Shown here: positions 11,723 to 24,896 of the stretch, piece by piece
Layout: each line of letters begins with the position of its first letter
Numbering within the stretch: the first letter of the stretch is position 1
Origin: Fomes fomentarius
Lineage: Eukaryota; Basidiomycota; Agaricomycetes; Polyporales; Polyporaceae
Direction of reading: 5' to 3'
NCBI GenBank assembly: GCA_022606135.1
Contig: JABYQN010000012.1
Coordinates: 1,178,001 to 1,242,000, forward strand
Length of the DNA stretch: 64,000 nucleotides
Made by a program: the position numbers and the translations under genes
Notes under the pieces: generated by a model
Told to the model about the DNA's origin: nothing
The model's database searches: none
Seen by the model: only the letters and a program-made list of their open reading frames with translations

Positions 11723-14551
11723 TCATGGTTTCTTGCCCTTCGCCTTAGCAGCCATCTGTGAAACATATCAAATCAGCTGCACGCTTTACTTTGAAGACGG
11801 AACTCATTGTACGTACCAGGTTAAGAGCGGAACCAGCCTTGAACCACTCAATCTGGCCCTCATTGAAGCTGTGTGCGAGCTCAATCTCCTCCTTGGTGCC
11901 ATCCTCGTGCTTGAGGGCGAGGGTCAAGTTCTTGCCAGGGGCGAAGGACTCGAGGCCGAGGATGTCGACCTTGTCCGACGGGCGGACCTTGTCGTAGTCC
12001 TCGGGGTTCGCGAAGGTGAGAGCGAGCATACCCTGCTTCTTCAAGTTCGTCTCGTGAATACGAGCGAACGAGCGAGTGATGATGGCGAGACCGCCGAGGA
12101 AGCGGGGCTCAAGCGCGGCGTGCTCACGCGAGGAACCCTCACCGTAGTTGTGGTCACCGACAACGACCCACTTGATGCCACGGTCGCGGTAGTATGCAGC
12201 AGTCTGAGGGACGCCGTCGTACTCGCCGGTGATCTGATTCTTAACCTTGTTCGCCTCGCCATTCTCAGCGTTGATTCCGCCAATCAAACAGTTTTGGGAA
12301 ATGTTCTCGAGGTGACCACGGTACTTGAGCCAGGGACCACCAGCAGAGATGTGATCAGTGGCTGAAATATGTGTCAGCAAGACTTCGGACCATTCAGGAG
12401 ATACAGACGATACTCACTGCACTTGCCCTTGACCTTGATGAGTATAGGGAGATCGGTGGGAGTCTTGCCATCCCAAGGCGTGAAAGGCTTGAGAAGCTGG
12501 AGACGCTCAGACTTCGGGTCAACTGCAACCTGAACGGAGGCACGGTCCTTAGGAGGGGGCTGGAACGTGTCCTGACCGGGGTCGTATCCACGAGGAGGGA
12601 GCTCAAAGCCAGAAGGATCGGAGAACTGGAAGGGCTTGCCGTCGGTACCGGTGAGGGTGTCCGTGAGAGGGTTGAACCGGAGGTCACCAGCAAATGCCAT
12701 AGCGGTGACGATGTCGGGGGAAGCGACGAAGGCATGGGTGGCAGGGTTAGCATCATTACGGCCGGTGAAGTTGCGGTTGTATGAGGTGATGATGGAGTTG
12801 GACTCGCCCTTCTTCACGTCGCGGCGATCCCACTGACCGATACAAGGACCGCAAGCGTTGGCCAAGACGATACCACCAGCGGTCTCGAAAGTCTCGATGA
12901 TGCCGTCGCGCTCAATAGTCGCACGAACTTGCTCAGAACCGGGAGTCACGGTGAACTTGCTCTTGGTATGGAGACCGTGCTGGGCAGCCTCCTTCACGAT
13001 CGCAGCGGAACGGCTCATGTCCTCGTACGAAGAGTTGGTGCAAGAACCAATGAGGGCAACCTTAAGCTCAGCGGGCCAGTTGTTCTTCTCGACCTCCTGC
13101 TTGAACTTGGAGATGGGGGTGGCAAGATCGGGTGTGAAGGGACCGTTGATGTGGGGTTCAAGCTCGGAGAGGTTCTGCGTGATGCCAGAAGATCAATGGA
13201 GGGCCGCAAAGTAGGAACAACATACGTACGATCTCAATGCTTTGGTCGTACTCGGCACCCTTGTCAGCCTGGAGGTTGTGCTGGAAGCGCTTGGCGTAGT
13301 TTGCGATGTCAGAACGCTTGGTCGCGTTCAGGTAGTCGACCATGCGATGGTTGAAGGGGAACAACGATGTCGTAGCACCAATCTCAGCACCCATGTTGCA
13401 GATCGTAGCCATACCCGTGCAGGAGAGCGACTCGACGCCGGAGCCAGTGTACTCGACGATGGCACCGGTACCGCCCTTTACCGTGAGGATGCCAGCAACC
13501 TTAAGGATGACATCTGTTTCAAAGCATTAGTACGACGAGCCACGAGCCATTCGACTGATGATGCTTATCACGCACCCTTAGGCGTAGTCCAGCCACCAAT
13601 CTTGCCAGTAAGGTTAACCTGGATCACCTTCGGGCACTTCAACTCCCAGGGGATGTCCGCCATGACGTCAACCGCATCCGCACCACCAACACCGCACGCA
13701 ACCATGCCAAGACCGCCAGCGTTGGGGGTGTGCGAATCGGTACCAATCATGAGACCTCCAGGGAAGGCATAGTTTTCGAGGATGATTTGGTGGATGATAC
13801 CAGAACCTGGCCGCCAGAAACCAAGACCGTACTGATAGAGACATTTGAGCTTGGGCGGGCGTGAGCAAAAAAGGAAGACACCCACCTTGGCGGTAGCAGT
13901 TGCCAAAAAGTCGTACACCTCCCTGTTGATGTTGATTGCCCTCTCCAAATCCTTGACACCACCTACTTGGGCCTCGATAAGGTGGTCACAGTGGACCGTG
14001 GTAGGGACAGCGGCAGTGTCCATTCCTGCCGACATGAACTGGAGAATCGCCATCTAAAAGCGCATACATGACGTCAAAACTTGCTCTAGGTAAGCGCTGA
14101 GCTGGAGACAAACCTGAGCAGTAGCGTCCTGACAGGCGACTCGCTGTGGAGAGGAGCGATAAGGATTAGGAACAAGTGCTGAGGGTCAGAACGAGGCGCG
14201 AGTACGCACATCAGGACGAAGCTTCAGGTAGCTCGTGCCACGCTCAATGACCTGGTTGTGCGGGTCGTCGAGGTGACCGTACACAATCTTTTCGGACAGA
14301 GTCAGGGGGCGCTTGAGCCTGGAAGCAGTATTAGAATACGCGTTAGCAGGCCCTCAAGGCAGAAAAACACACCTGTCGCGGACGACCGCAAGGTTGTCCT
14401 CGATGCGCTGGTAGTTGATGTATGCATCAGGCTCGAGGAGGGACATGGGGACCTTGGTGGCACCGATGGGCTCAGCGGCGGTGGCCATGCCCGCGGCCAG
14501 CCGCTGGAGCGACCGCTTGGCCGCTCTCGTCTTTGAGGCGAGGTTGAGCAT
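11723..14551 (-). CDS. ACO1: aconitate hydratase, mitochondrial
   Basis: Nine exons (14551-14373, 14318-14210, 14143-14114, 14053-13886, 13831-13576, 13513-13230, 13174-12418, 12361-11817, 11755-11723) give 786 residues. It interconverts citrate and isocitrate in the TCA cycle with a [4Fe-4S] cluster. The cluster cysteines are seen in [11 protein letters not shown] and in the CxxC of [11 protein letters not shown]. Substrate-binding blocks [36 protein letters not shown] and the C-terminal swivel domain ([20 protein letters not shown]) are intact. [21 protein letters not shown] is an amphipathic, arginine/lysine-rich presequence. The ATG at 14551 is the first in this frame. Exon 3 is only 30 nt ([10 protein letters not shown]) and the last exon codes for just ten residues, [10 protein letters not shown]. 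Confidence 0.97.
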
Positions 14552-15451
14552 GTCGTTGAGGGGAGGTCGAAGGAACGTCGAGGCCAACGACGAGGAGGGA
14601 ATCAAGTTGTAGGCGGCAAGAGCCGGAGACAAGTGACGAATTTATCACCGCTGATTGGGTTCGGACGCGTCCTCCGAACATGTCCGCTTGCCCTCCGCGT
14701 GCTTCGGCCCTCCCGGCCTCTCCTCTCGCCGACTTGCAAATCTGCCAACGCTCATTCGCTCGCCAGCCGCCCCCGCCCAGCCGCCCTCCGCCTCGCGCGC
14801 CCTCCCCCGACATCGCGCACAACGCCCACGCCAGCAGCACCCGCGGACACCCACCCTGGACCAGTCGCCCCGCGTGCGATACACCCGACGGCTCTCGGGC
14901 TTTCCTCGCAGCCCTTGCCAGCACGCGCCGCTACTCAGCCACGTAGGGCAGGCACAGTCCTCGGAATCGTACAGGAAACACATGTCTGGGAATCCTCCTC
15001 AATTATGTCCTCTGCCGCGCGCAGATCTGGTCTGCAGACCATCCTCGCGCCCGCTTCGGAACCTCCCTCTGACGTCGGGCTTAAGTCCGCACGAGTGCGC
15101 AATATTCCCGACCGGCCGTCGTGCTTGGCCGCACAAGACCGCACCAATCCCAAGAATACATAGCAAAGTGCTCGTGCGCGATAAGGCCACCACTCACTCT
15201 CATTCCCAGAAGACTATATAGCACGAAGATAGACGAGAATCAGAACCAAAGGAAACGGGCCACCAGGCGGCGTTCGAGAACGAAAGACCAGATCGAATCG
15301 GGGGCAGTAGCACTATAACTAAGCTACGTTACGGGGCGTATACTTCTACAGCTCACATACATGCCGCATCTCACCTACTACACTTCCCATCCATTCCACA
15401 AGTCTATATGATAACCATCGCCGGACCCAAAGGCAACAGCGGCACCACTGA
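14552..15451. other. GC-rich intergenic region (aconitase promoter side)
   Basis: A strongly C/G-biased stretch at about 14650-14950 lies immediately 5' of the aconitase start and makes long overlapping frames on both strands (up to 188 codons). They are arginine/proline-rich artefacts with no domain. The rest is the 3' flank of the RasGEF gene. Confidence 0.5.
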
Positions 15452-18400
15452 CTACCTCTGGTCATACAACACGAACGCTCGCTCCAGCGTGTCCCCGTCC
15501 AGCCCGCGCAGCTTCAAACACTTCTGGAAGATCTTCTTGTCCAGCGGATACTGCACCTTCGACGCTAGGTGCTGCCCAGCGACCAGCGACTTGACCACCC
15601 CCGAGATCAGCCGTTGCTTGTGCACGTTGATAAGCGGTTCAAGCTGCATGGACGGCGGCAGAGGGGCAAGCGTCGAGAAGACCTCAGGATGCGCCGGTGC
15701 CTCGAAGGTGTTCGTCACCGGGTCGATCCCGACGGGCTCGTGCGGGGCAGTCGGGTCAATTAGGTCAGGAAGGCTGCTGTAATGATGCAATTGCGCAAGA
15801 TAGACACCTGTGTACGTGTCAGATTGGGTATCGAGAAACGCTACGAGAAGGGCACGTAACCAATCACTCACCAAAGAATGGTATGCACGCTGAATCCGAC
15901 GGGGGCTTGCTGTCAGAGGCCGCACGGCTGCGTCCAGTCACAGCTTGGCCGTCCGAGCTCTTCATAGACGTGTCCTGCGTGCTCGACTTCGCCTCGACCA
16001 ACGAGTCAACCGTCTGCCTGATGTGCTTGAAGTCGCCCGCGCTCGTCGTCCAGTCCGTCAGGTCGCGCAGCATCCGCGCTTCCCACGTCCCGATCTTAGA
16101 GACTGTCTGCTGCCTCGCCTTCGCGACCCACTCGCTCCGGAGGCCCGTAATGATCGCCACCAATGCGTTGTAGTTCTTCAGCACGTACGCTTTCTGTTCG
16201 CATGAAAGGGGGATGCCGCGGTAATCAATGCCAGCATGATCAGTATCACTCCAACATTGCAAAGATCAAAATGCGAGAGACGTACCCAGGCCAACCTGAT
16301 GAACTTGTTGATGACCAGCGCGCGCTCGCTCGGGTGCGTCAACACGATTTCCGACAGCACAAAGTTCGCGAGCAGGTTGAACCGCCCGCGCACCGCCGTC
16401 AGTGCACTCGTCTTCGGCCCACCGCGGCCCTCGGCCTTGAGTCGCGCACGCTCGCGCAGGAAGTGCGACCAGTCCAGGACGTTCGCGTCCTCCGCCCCGC
16501 CGATCGCGTGGGGGGTGATAAGCTCCTCGAAGTTGATGCTGAGGAAGAGCTCGCGGTCGATCATCGAGAGGTGTTGCATGAGCACCTCAGCGCGGTAGTT
16601 GAGCACGAACGAATGGTGCCGTCTGAGGATCTGCGGGGGCACAGAGGATGGCGGGGGGAGCCCTGTGGACGGCTGAGGGGTGAGTGCGTCCTTCGATGGA
16701 GGCGAGGTGGCCCCGGCCGATGTTGACGGACGCGACGGGACGCGACTCTGGAGGATTTCAATCGGGACAGCATCCTCTACGAATCGTCGTGAGTCCGTCA
16801 GAGGTGTAAGCGCATCACCATCCGAATATGCGCCGTCGGTATGGGACGAAACCTGCAGCGTATCTAGTGACAGTTGTTGAGGCTTAGGAGATGTCTCCGA
16901 CGCGGAGGCCTCGTTATCACCCGATGTTGGCGGTGGCACATGTGAAACAGACACAAACGAGCTCCTCCTCGAGCCAAGCTGGGGGGACGTTGCCGACATT
17001 CCGAGCGCGATGTCCTGCGCAGAGTCCCCAGAGAAGCGCCTTCGCTCAACCTCGCCATAGTCCTCCTCCTCGTCCGAGAAGGACCCTTCAGACTCGCGCG
17101 GTTGGCGTCCCGCCTGTCGTTGATGCATCGACTGAATCCACTGGTCGACTTTGCTCTGCTTTTCGCGGACCTTGTCGTGGTTGATCTGGCCTTCTAGCTT
17201 GCGCAGTGCGGCCTCGACGTCCCCACCCTCGTTGTCATCACTGAGTGAGTCAAGGATGGCGTTGAGCTGCCATGCCTGGATCGGGCCACCCGCATCCGCA
17301 TCTCCGCCCTCAACCGCTTCGACCTCGGAAGAGGACGAGACGACGGAGGACTCCTGGGACATCATCGACTCCCGTGTTCGGATGCCCATTGACGAGACGG
17401 TGGACATTGACTGGCGCACGAACTCGAAGTCGCGACGCGTCGGCAGCTTGCGCGTAGCCTTCTTCAGCCCGAGTCCCGGAGGAGGTGCAACGTCAAAGTG
17501 CTCATCCGACGACAGATCGGACAGGTCGAGGTCATCAATCGAGACGATATCAAGGTCGCGCTGTCGCTTGGGGGCCATTCCACGGGACGGAGCAGGTACG
17601 GGGTCCGAGCGCACAGACTCATCATCGGTGGAGGCATATGAGGCAAAGGAATCTCGTGGTTGGGAAGGCTCCGTCTCATCGTAGCTGGGAGGCTGAGGAA
17701 GCTCCTCGGGCTCGTCGTCTTCTGCGATGCGCTCGGGAGGCGGGGAAAGGGTCTCAGCAGCAGGGACTCTAGTCATACTGGAAGGCGAGCGCGGTGATTG
17801 CGGCAGAGACGTAAGGTTGGCTGGGGGAGATGACACGGCTGTGCTGGACGTCGATACCATCGTCGTTGACGGGCGTTCCATTGCACTACTTATCTGGCTC
17901 TCAATCATCCGCAGGTACTGTTCGACGCCTCCCTTGACCATGAGAAGGTCGCCTGTCTCGTTCGCCTCCACGTCAAATGCCGAGACGTCAACGCCGACGG
18001 TCATGGACGGTTGTACGGACGCACGGGAGTTCAGGACCCGCTTCCATCGTCCGAGTCGACCGATGGTGTTCACAAATACTCGGGATATGGTACTGTGCGG
18101 GAAGGGCGAGACGGCAGCGTTTGAGTGTGTGGCGGGGCCAACCGCACCGCTCGGTCCCTGTTTGCCATACTGGAGAAGGGACATGTGCAATGGCTGCCGC
18201 ATCATAACGAGGTCCAGTGCATTTGACGGACCGTTGAAATGATACTCTTGCGCAGGCGGCGTGGACACCTCATCAAAGTCGAAGTCAATGTCAACGTCTT
18301 CAGGGTCGTTCAGCGAGCGCGCCTGCGTGTCTGTCGATGGGCGAGGAGGGCCATCCGACGAGAATGCAGCGAGGTGCGCGCGCGTGTCGGCGGACTTGCG

Positions 18401-20629
18401 CTTGTCAACCGACTTGCGGGCAGTACGATCTAGCTTGCGCATGTGCGCGTCTTTGCAGTCAAGAATGACCTTACGCAATTGCCGTACGATTTTCTGTTCA
18501 GAAAAGGAAACAAGGGAGAGAGAAGACCGTCGCGTAAGCACACCGTCCAAGGCTGCCGGAACAAGCAACATACCAAAGCGTCCCTGTGCTTCGTCAAAAT
18601 CTGGTCCCGGCGGAGTGAATTCAGCCAATCAGCGAACAGCATCCTCAGCTCGCGGTTCGGCACAAAGTCCACGTCGAAGAACGTCAAAAGCCAGTACCGA
18701 ATCGCTGTGAAGGTTCGCACCCGTACGATCTTCCTCACCATCTCATCGCGGTTGCTCGTCGTCTCGCCCAACGCCCAGTGGAACCGGCAGATCAGGAGGT
18801 GCCCGAGGTCGACGGCGGAGACATAGGTGCGATAGGTGAGGAAGAAGATCAGAAGCTCGTCGTAATTGAGCTCGCTGGTGAGTTGCGCAATCCATCGCTC
18901 GATCGTAGCCGCGACTAGCATCTTCTTAGTCTCCTTGAAGCCAGATGCTGAAGAAGACGTCGACTCGCCCGGGGATTGCATGTACATTGTGGAGCGATCC
19001 TTGCCTGTGCGTCGACGTGATGCCGTATGCGAGTGCGCGGACGAGAGATCGGTTGCACTAGACGCTGCACCCTCGTCATACGCGTCACGTTCAGTGTCGA
19101 CTTCGGCCCATATGACAAAACGATGGTCGTCCCGTGGAGCAACACTCTCTTCTGCGCGAAGGGACAGGCGAATAGTCGTCTCATTTGGGGTTGAAACCAG
19201 CTTGTCAAGGGTGGGCAATCCACGGTAAGTCTGGAGTACATCGAAGAGTGCGGTCGAATAACGGGAGTGCAGAGTGGTTGCTGCGAGATTGTCGTGCGGG
19301 GAACTGGACGCCTCCGAGACAGCAGGAACAGAAGATATGGACGATGCAGAAGATGACATCGGGGGCGTTGACGAACCAGGCGATGGGGTGAGGTTACGAG
19401 GGTCGTCATCGGACGATCCCCCAGAGAGCGAAAGTCGCGACATACGTGACATGCGCGGCAAGTAGTCCGCTCGGGCGGTGAGTCCAGACTCGAACGACTG
19501 CATCTCACGCAATACGGGAGGAGAGCTCAGGTGGTGGGGAGAGCGCCACGAAGGTGAGTCGAATGATACGCCGCGTCCGAATGGATTGGCGATCTCCCCT
19601 CCGGTACGTGCATGACTACTTGGCCTACTTGTAGAGCGCGGATGGTGGCGGAAGGGCAAAGACGAAGAGCTCGAGGCAAATGGCGAACCCGGTAATGTGG
19701 ACCAAGACATGACCTCTGCGAAGAAGTCGCTGGAAGGTCCGCTGGGAGCTCGGGGAACCTCTGGGACCAGCTGAGGAGGCGGAGGCGGCGCAAACGCGTC
19801 CGCACTGGAGACGCTGTGTGCGTGCGGTCGGCCTGTGGGTGGGGCGGGTGGCTGGGCAGACGCGCCCTCAGCGCCAGACGACGCGAGCCCGTTGGGAATC
19901 GAACGCGTTTTGCGGAGGCGCCGGGACGTGGGCGGGGAGCGTGAAGGATCCTGTAGCGGTGGGGATGCGACGGGACCGACGTTTGACCTGAAGCCAGGTA
20001 GGAAAGAGTGCACAGACATGCGCGAACGGCGGTTCTTGTGGAGGGTACCTGTATGTTGTCCAGGAGGGGGTAGGCTCGTCGACGCGCGATCTTCGGCATC
20101 CTGTCCGAACGCTGCGGGAGCAGACAGTTCGCGATGTCTTGAATCATAAGATGCACGAGGGGCGCGGATAAGAGTCACTATGAGGAGACAATAAGACTGG
20201 ACCACTTACCCGACTCGATACATCTGCTTGCCATGCTGATTGACGAAGGCAGTAATGGCGTAGGGTGACCGCACATCCTTTCCAACACCTAGATACTGGT
20301 CATACCTTCGCTTGAGCTCCCTGGCGGCTGCGCCGGACGATGTCTCAACGAAGCTTCCGTCCGCTGAAGGACGTCAATTTCGGATCAGCAAATGAGGAAA
20401 GAAACTCACGCGCGATAGAAATGTCCGCATTCCCAATGTCTGGAGGCAATGGTTCGAAAGTCGGAGCCTCACCTGCATCTGCAGGTACAAACTTGAGTTG
20501 AGCATTCGAGGCCGACACCGCGGGCCGTGGAAGGGCAGTAGGGGGAGAAGTAGGGGTCGCAGCAGGAATGGAGTTGGGGTCAGTCATGCCCAGCAGGTCG
20601 TTAGTGTCGTCAGATTGCGTCGTTGACAT
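15452..20629 (-). CDS. Ras-type guanine nucleotide exchange factor (RasGEF_N + CDC25 domains), Lte1-like layout
   Basis: Six exons (20629-20410, 20363-20210, 20137-18574, 18493-16286, 16193-15872, 15807-15452) give 1607 residues. After a low-complexity, proline/serine-rich N-terminal half comes the RasGEF_N motif (ELNYDELLIFFLTYRTYVSA, about residue 540). A roughly 600-residue disordered linker follows, then the catalytic CDC25 domain (RAEVLMQHLSMIDRELFLSI, FVLSEIVLTHPSERALVINK, KNYNALVAIITGL) from about 1255 to 1480 and a C-terminal tail. Such proteins load GTP on Ras/Rsr-class GTPases; the wide separation of the two domains recalls Lte1, which acts in mitotic exit, but the exact GTPase is not readable. 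No SH3 domain is seen, unlike yeast Cdc25. The start is the first ATG in the frame; the 5' two exons are the least certain part. Confidence 0.88.
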
Positions 20630-20823
20630 GTCTTGAGGAGTTGAAGAGGCTTGAAGACTATGAGAGAGACATGACCTTGTCGTCGTCGTCGAGGATGAGG
20701 GACAAGGGGAAAGACAGAAAGAGCTCGGGTGAATGCAATCAGTCTTGTCCAAATCCGTGACATCGGTAACTTTACGACTCCTCGCGTAATGACTCGCGTC
20801 CCGCCCTAACCAGAATCCATGTC

Positions 20824-20836
20824 TTTATAAATATAT
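20824..20836 (-). promoter_or_regulatory. TATA-like element upstream of the RasGEF gene
   Basis: An A/T tract reading TATATTTATAAA on the minus strand lies about 195 bp 5' of the chosen ATG. It could serve this gene; an unseen 5' leader would fill the distance. Confidence 0.3.
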
Positions 20837-22059
20837 TCAGTCAATCTATGCGCTGTACAGTAAGCCTGTACTACAGGTCATCTAGACCGCTTCGAACGCG
20901 TAGACTGTGTTGTTCATGACAAGACGACGGAGTTATCGCTAGTAGACGCTGGTCACGGAACATTTGGACGGGCGCTTGAGGCAGACTTTGTGAGACTCCC
21001 AGGATCATATTTTAGAGATGATCCAGTTGGGAACAGAGCGTCTTCAGAAGCAACTTAGCCTCAAAATTCCCAGCCAAGGTATCCGTGTACCAGGCGGGTG
21101 GAAGTTGAACACGCTTCCAGAGGACTTTACCTGTTGCTTCTGTGCACGCTTGTACTCAAGCTTCTTGCGGACACTTGGCGATGGTCGACTTGGAAACCAT
21201 GAGAGCAGGGGAGTCCGACAGTGGAACGTGAAGAGGATGTGTACCCCAGGGGAGGCCCTGGAAGATAGCATCAGGAAAGCAGGAAGACTGAAAGCTCGTT
21301 GGGCAGCAGGACTGCAAGTACTTGCCTTACATGAGAAGATGTGTCGTCGGTTTCTTCATGGAAAAGTTCCCTACACGTAGTATGTTCTACTCAGGCTATA
21401 GTCTCATCGCAGGGTCAAAAACATATTGGTACGTGGCACCTATCTAGACATCGCCATCTAACCACGCCCCGTGCACTGCAGCCCTACATAGCCACTAGTC
21501 AAGTTGTGGACGACTCAACTGGGCCACTTCGAGTTCAAATTGTCGGTGCCCTAGGTGTGGCAGTATAAGGAGACCCCAGTCTCATAAAAATGGTGTGGCT
21601 CTTCTGGTTTGTCATCCGTGAAGAGTGGTACTATCTTCGATGCTCACTCAGGAGCTCACGGCCAAAGCAGTTGTTCTCTCGGATGAATCGATTTTGTGAG
21701 TAATTCCACCCGATAGTCCTGTACAGTAAGCTCATGTCTGTCTTCTCCCATGAGTAGTATCAACAGATGCCAATTGTTCGATGAGCATGTTCGATCCGTA
21801 CCTAATGCATGCAATAGCGGACTTTGATCTGGTTCACATTTTCGTCGGTATACTACAAATCCGCTCTGTCAGCCCCCAAGTGTTTGTGGTTGCTCTTCCT
21901 GCAGACCCTCAGTTTGTACGGTCAGCCTCCAGTCCCAGGCTGACCGCTATGAACGTCTCGATACCGATCGTCGGTTGTAGCTTCCCTCTAGTCCACCAAC
22001 GCTCTCTACACCAACGCTCCCTACACGTTTATCAATCTCGATTACCCAGTGGCAACACC
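20837..22059. other. intergenic, no supported gene
   Basis: A 120-codon plus-strand frame at 21018-21380 has no domain and no conserved look. Just before 22060 a pyrimidine-rich leader with a 16-bp tandem repeat (CCAACGCTCYCTACA, twice, 22007-22039) resembles a basidiomycete 5' UTR. Confidence 0.4.
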
Positions 22060-24896
22060 ATGTTCTACTACATCATCTTGCTTCTCCTCGCACTTTCCGT
22101 TGAGGTCGCTGACGCACTGTTCCTTGCCGTCGCCCTCCCCGTCCTTGTGGTCTGCTTCCTCACCATCGGTATCCCCGTCATGTTCCTCTTCCGCTCAGCC
22201 TCCAGGCCCTACGACATTATCTTTGCGGTCTTCCTCATCACGGTCTACACCTTCCTTGCGGTTTTCATGGTCTTCGCCGTTCATGAGTCCTTCCCGGTCG
22301 TGATCTACCGCGGGCTCTCGGACTCCTTTGACCTGTACTCCGGTGGTGTCTTCCGGGTTCCCTGCGTTCTATCTATTGGGGCACTCTGGGCACTCGGACG
22401 ATATGTTACGGTCGAGGAGTCCCCCGGTGGTGGCGGTTCCTTCTCTCATGGAGAGGGATGCAAGGGTCTTCAATGATCGGGTTTGTCTCCGTCACTTCGT
22501 CCTCAATTGCGCACTCGACTGACTCGGGGTAGGTCCTTTCGGAAGAGTTGCTTCGCTCGATCAGCAGGCTTCAATTCGAAGGTGGCCGTTCACGCATTCA
22601 ACGCGGTGCCTCGACGGCTTTCCTCAGTGATCAGATCACCTGGCTTGACCTTGGTGTTTTGAAAGAGGAGGTCGTTACCCAGAAGAAAATAGTTATTTAC
22701 CGATACATGAAGACAATCCAGGACGTGAAGGCGGGAGTCATGACATCGGAGGATGAGGGCAAGGTGACATTCCTGCAAATTTCTAATGCTGTCCGCTGAG
22801 CCCCCATATGTAGATCATCGAGCAGCTCAAGGTAAGGATTGACGTGCTCGAACGCGAGGCCTCGGACCAGAAGCTAAAGGTGCACCGTGCGAGGCATTCT
22901 CACCGAAGGAAGATGGCCGAGATTCTTCAGGCGAACGTCGAGGCCAATGTATGATTCTTCTGTATTCTCTTCCTTCTTTTTTCACTTATAGGCACGCATA
23001 CAGGCTACCGTGAAGCGTCTGCAGCGCACTGTCGCCCGCCAGAAGCAGGAACTTACCCACAAGAACCGCATGATCGATGCACGCGACGAAACGATCTCCG
23101 AGCTTGTGTGTGCTTGTCGGCGAAGTGCACCTCACGGTCAGCTCAACGGGTCAACCGTTCTCAACGGAAGTGACCCTATTATCGCAAACGTCGGTCACCT
23201 CATGGACGTCTCGGCCCCATTGGACATCTGGAACGACTCAGGGCTCTACGACCTCGTCTTCTCCGCACCCTCTGCTGACATGGCTGAGCTTATCTCGTGT
23301 GACATGAGTCTCATACCGGATAGGATCTGTCCTGCTGACTTTTGGAATCAGTCGGGACTCTATGACCGCGTCTGTCCTTCACGGTCTGTTGGCATCGCCG
23401 ACCTCGTCGCGCGTGAGATCAGCTGCATCATGGACTCCACGATGCCCTTTGGACTACAGAACGAAGCCGGCTTGTGCGACGACTCCTTCACCCTCGTTGA
23501 CCTCAGCGTCCTGGTCCCGGTCCCTCGTAACACCAGCCTAGTCGGACAGTCAATGCATCTGTTGGACGTCTCGAGCACTACCTTGATTCACGACAACGTC
23601 GTCTGCGCCGCACAGTCTACTAACATTACCGAGCTCATTCGTGGCGCGGTTGAGCATCTCAAGGACTTGAACTTGCCTGTTGAATTTCTGGATACCCCTA
23701 CGCTCGTGGAGAACCAGTGCATCTCCGCGTCCGCGACCGCATCTGCGCCTTACTCGCCGGACGTTGCCATACAGGATACCCCAGAAGAGCATATCACGGA
23801 AAGTACCCCGTCTTTCGACTCTCGCAACGAGGGGGGACAGTATGACGTCCCAGTGTCTGGATCTGTAATGAGCCTGCGTGACATCAACCTTGGGAATGCA
23901 AGTCGCATACCGGATCTCTCTCTGGGCTTGGATCGCTTGGACGGTGATGACCTCTACGACGACTTGTTCTACCTCTGTAATAGGAATGCTAGCCTCCTCC
24001 AAACCTGTTCTGCGCCGTCAGGAATCTGGGACGACGACGGGCTTTACGACTCCTTCCACCTCACCCACGGGAACGCTAGCTTTATCGGGGACTGTCCTGC
24101 TCTCTCCGGGCTCTGGGATAACGATGGGCTTTACGACTCCTTCCACCTCTGTGTTGGAGACACCAGCGGTATCCAGGATTGCTCTGCGCCCTTCGACCTC
24201 CTGGATGATGCAGGGTTCCATGACGAATCCTTCCGTCTCGAGCAGTCTATACTGAGCCAGGCTGAAATCGAACTTCCCCTCTCCGCCGACTCTGAGTCCA
24301 ACACGGCCGACTTTCCGCCGTCCTCGGACGATGTTGTCTGCCCGTCTGAGTCAACAGAGAGCTTTGGCGCCTTCGTTGTCAATGTCGTCCAAGAGGATGT
24401 TCCTTCCGCCACAGTGCAGTTTCAGGAGTGCAACACGGAGCAGGTCAAGTACGACGTTGGGCTCCGGAAGCATCGCTCAGATCCTTTGACAATTGAGCCA
24501 CAGGAGACTCTCATGAAGGTACATGAACGTAAATGCCACACGTCGAAAGGCCAGGGTTGCTCCCACGCCCAAGTCGTTCCCTTCGGGCAAGCGTCCGAAG
24601 AACAGCGTAGCGAGGAAGGAGAATGCCACGCCCGTAGCCCAAGCATCCCGTCACAGTGTCCACAAGTCTTCTTCCGTACGGGCTTCCAGGCCCCCGATGA
24701 CTCGGCGCCCCCCTCTTTTCTCCGTAAAGTCCAATTCTGTCCACTAGCATCGTCCCCGTTTCCTGTCCGGTTCTTCTTTTCTTTCCTTCCGTTCTCCCAT
24801 CTGCGTGTGTTCCCTGGAAGCAAATGTTCCTCTCGGTCTCAGTCTCAGTCTCAGTCTATCTCAGTTCCATATCTCCTACTAGGTCTTATCCTATGA
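22060..24896 (+). CDS. orphan protein: membrane segments, coiled coil, about ten degenerate tandem repeats
   Basis: I do not recognise the family. The likely start at 22060 (ACC before ATG) opens two to three membrane segments (FYYIILLLLALSVEVADALF, LAVALPVLVVCFLTIGIPVM, DIIFAVFLITVYTFLAVFMV). The reading then changes frame, probably through an intron near 22357-22453. Better-supported exons follow: about 22454-22480, 22533-22764, 22815-22948, then from 22992. The 22.5-23.1 kb part is charged and heptad-like (IIEQLKVRIDVLEREASDQK, VKRLQRTVARQKQELTHKNR), so a coiled coil is likely. From about 23197 to 24250 run units of 29-38 residues with a core like GIWDDDGLYDSFHL plus NAS and DCSAP. The 3' end is uncertain: the frame is open to 24896, but an alternative basic C-terminus in another frame would stop at 24747. 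Coding character is good; exact exons are not. Confidence 0.6.
23197..24250 (+). repeat. coding tandem repeats, 29-38 codons per unit, degenerate
   Basis: Successive units share W-[ND]-[DQN]-[DSA]-G-L-Y-D followed by a serine/hydrophobic turn and a [DQ]-[CSD]-x-[AM]-P start. Two neighbouring units keep a 24-bp identical stretch at 24039-24062 and 24126-24149, exactly 87 bp (29 codons) apart. Earlier units are more diverged and longer. The pattern points to old internal duplication with recent duplication at the 3' end. Confidence 0.8.

Noticed and set aside
14633..15221. Long overlapping frames on both strands (up to 188 codons)
   Set aside because: They arise from GC-rich sequence without stops; content is arginine/proline-rich with no domain, and the stretch is best read as the aconitase promoter.
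16178..20205. Reading the RasGEF region as two or three separate genes
   Set aside because: All junctions splice in phase with GT-AG introns, and RasGEF_N plus CDC25 domains belong in one protein.
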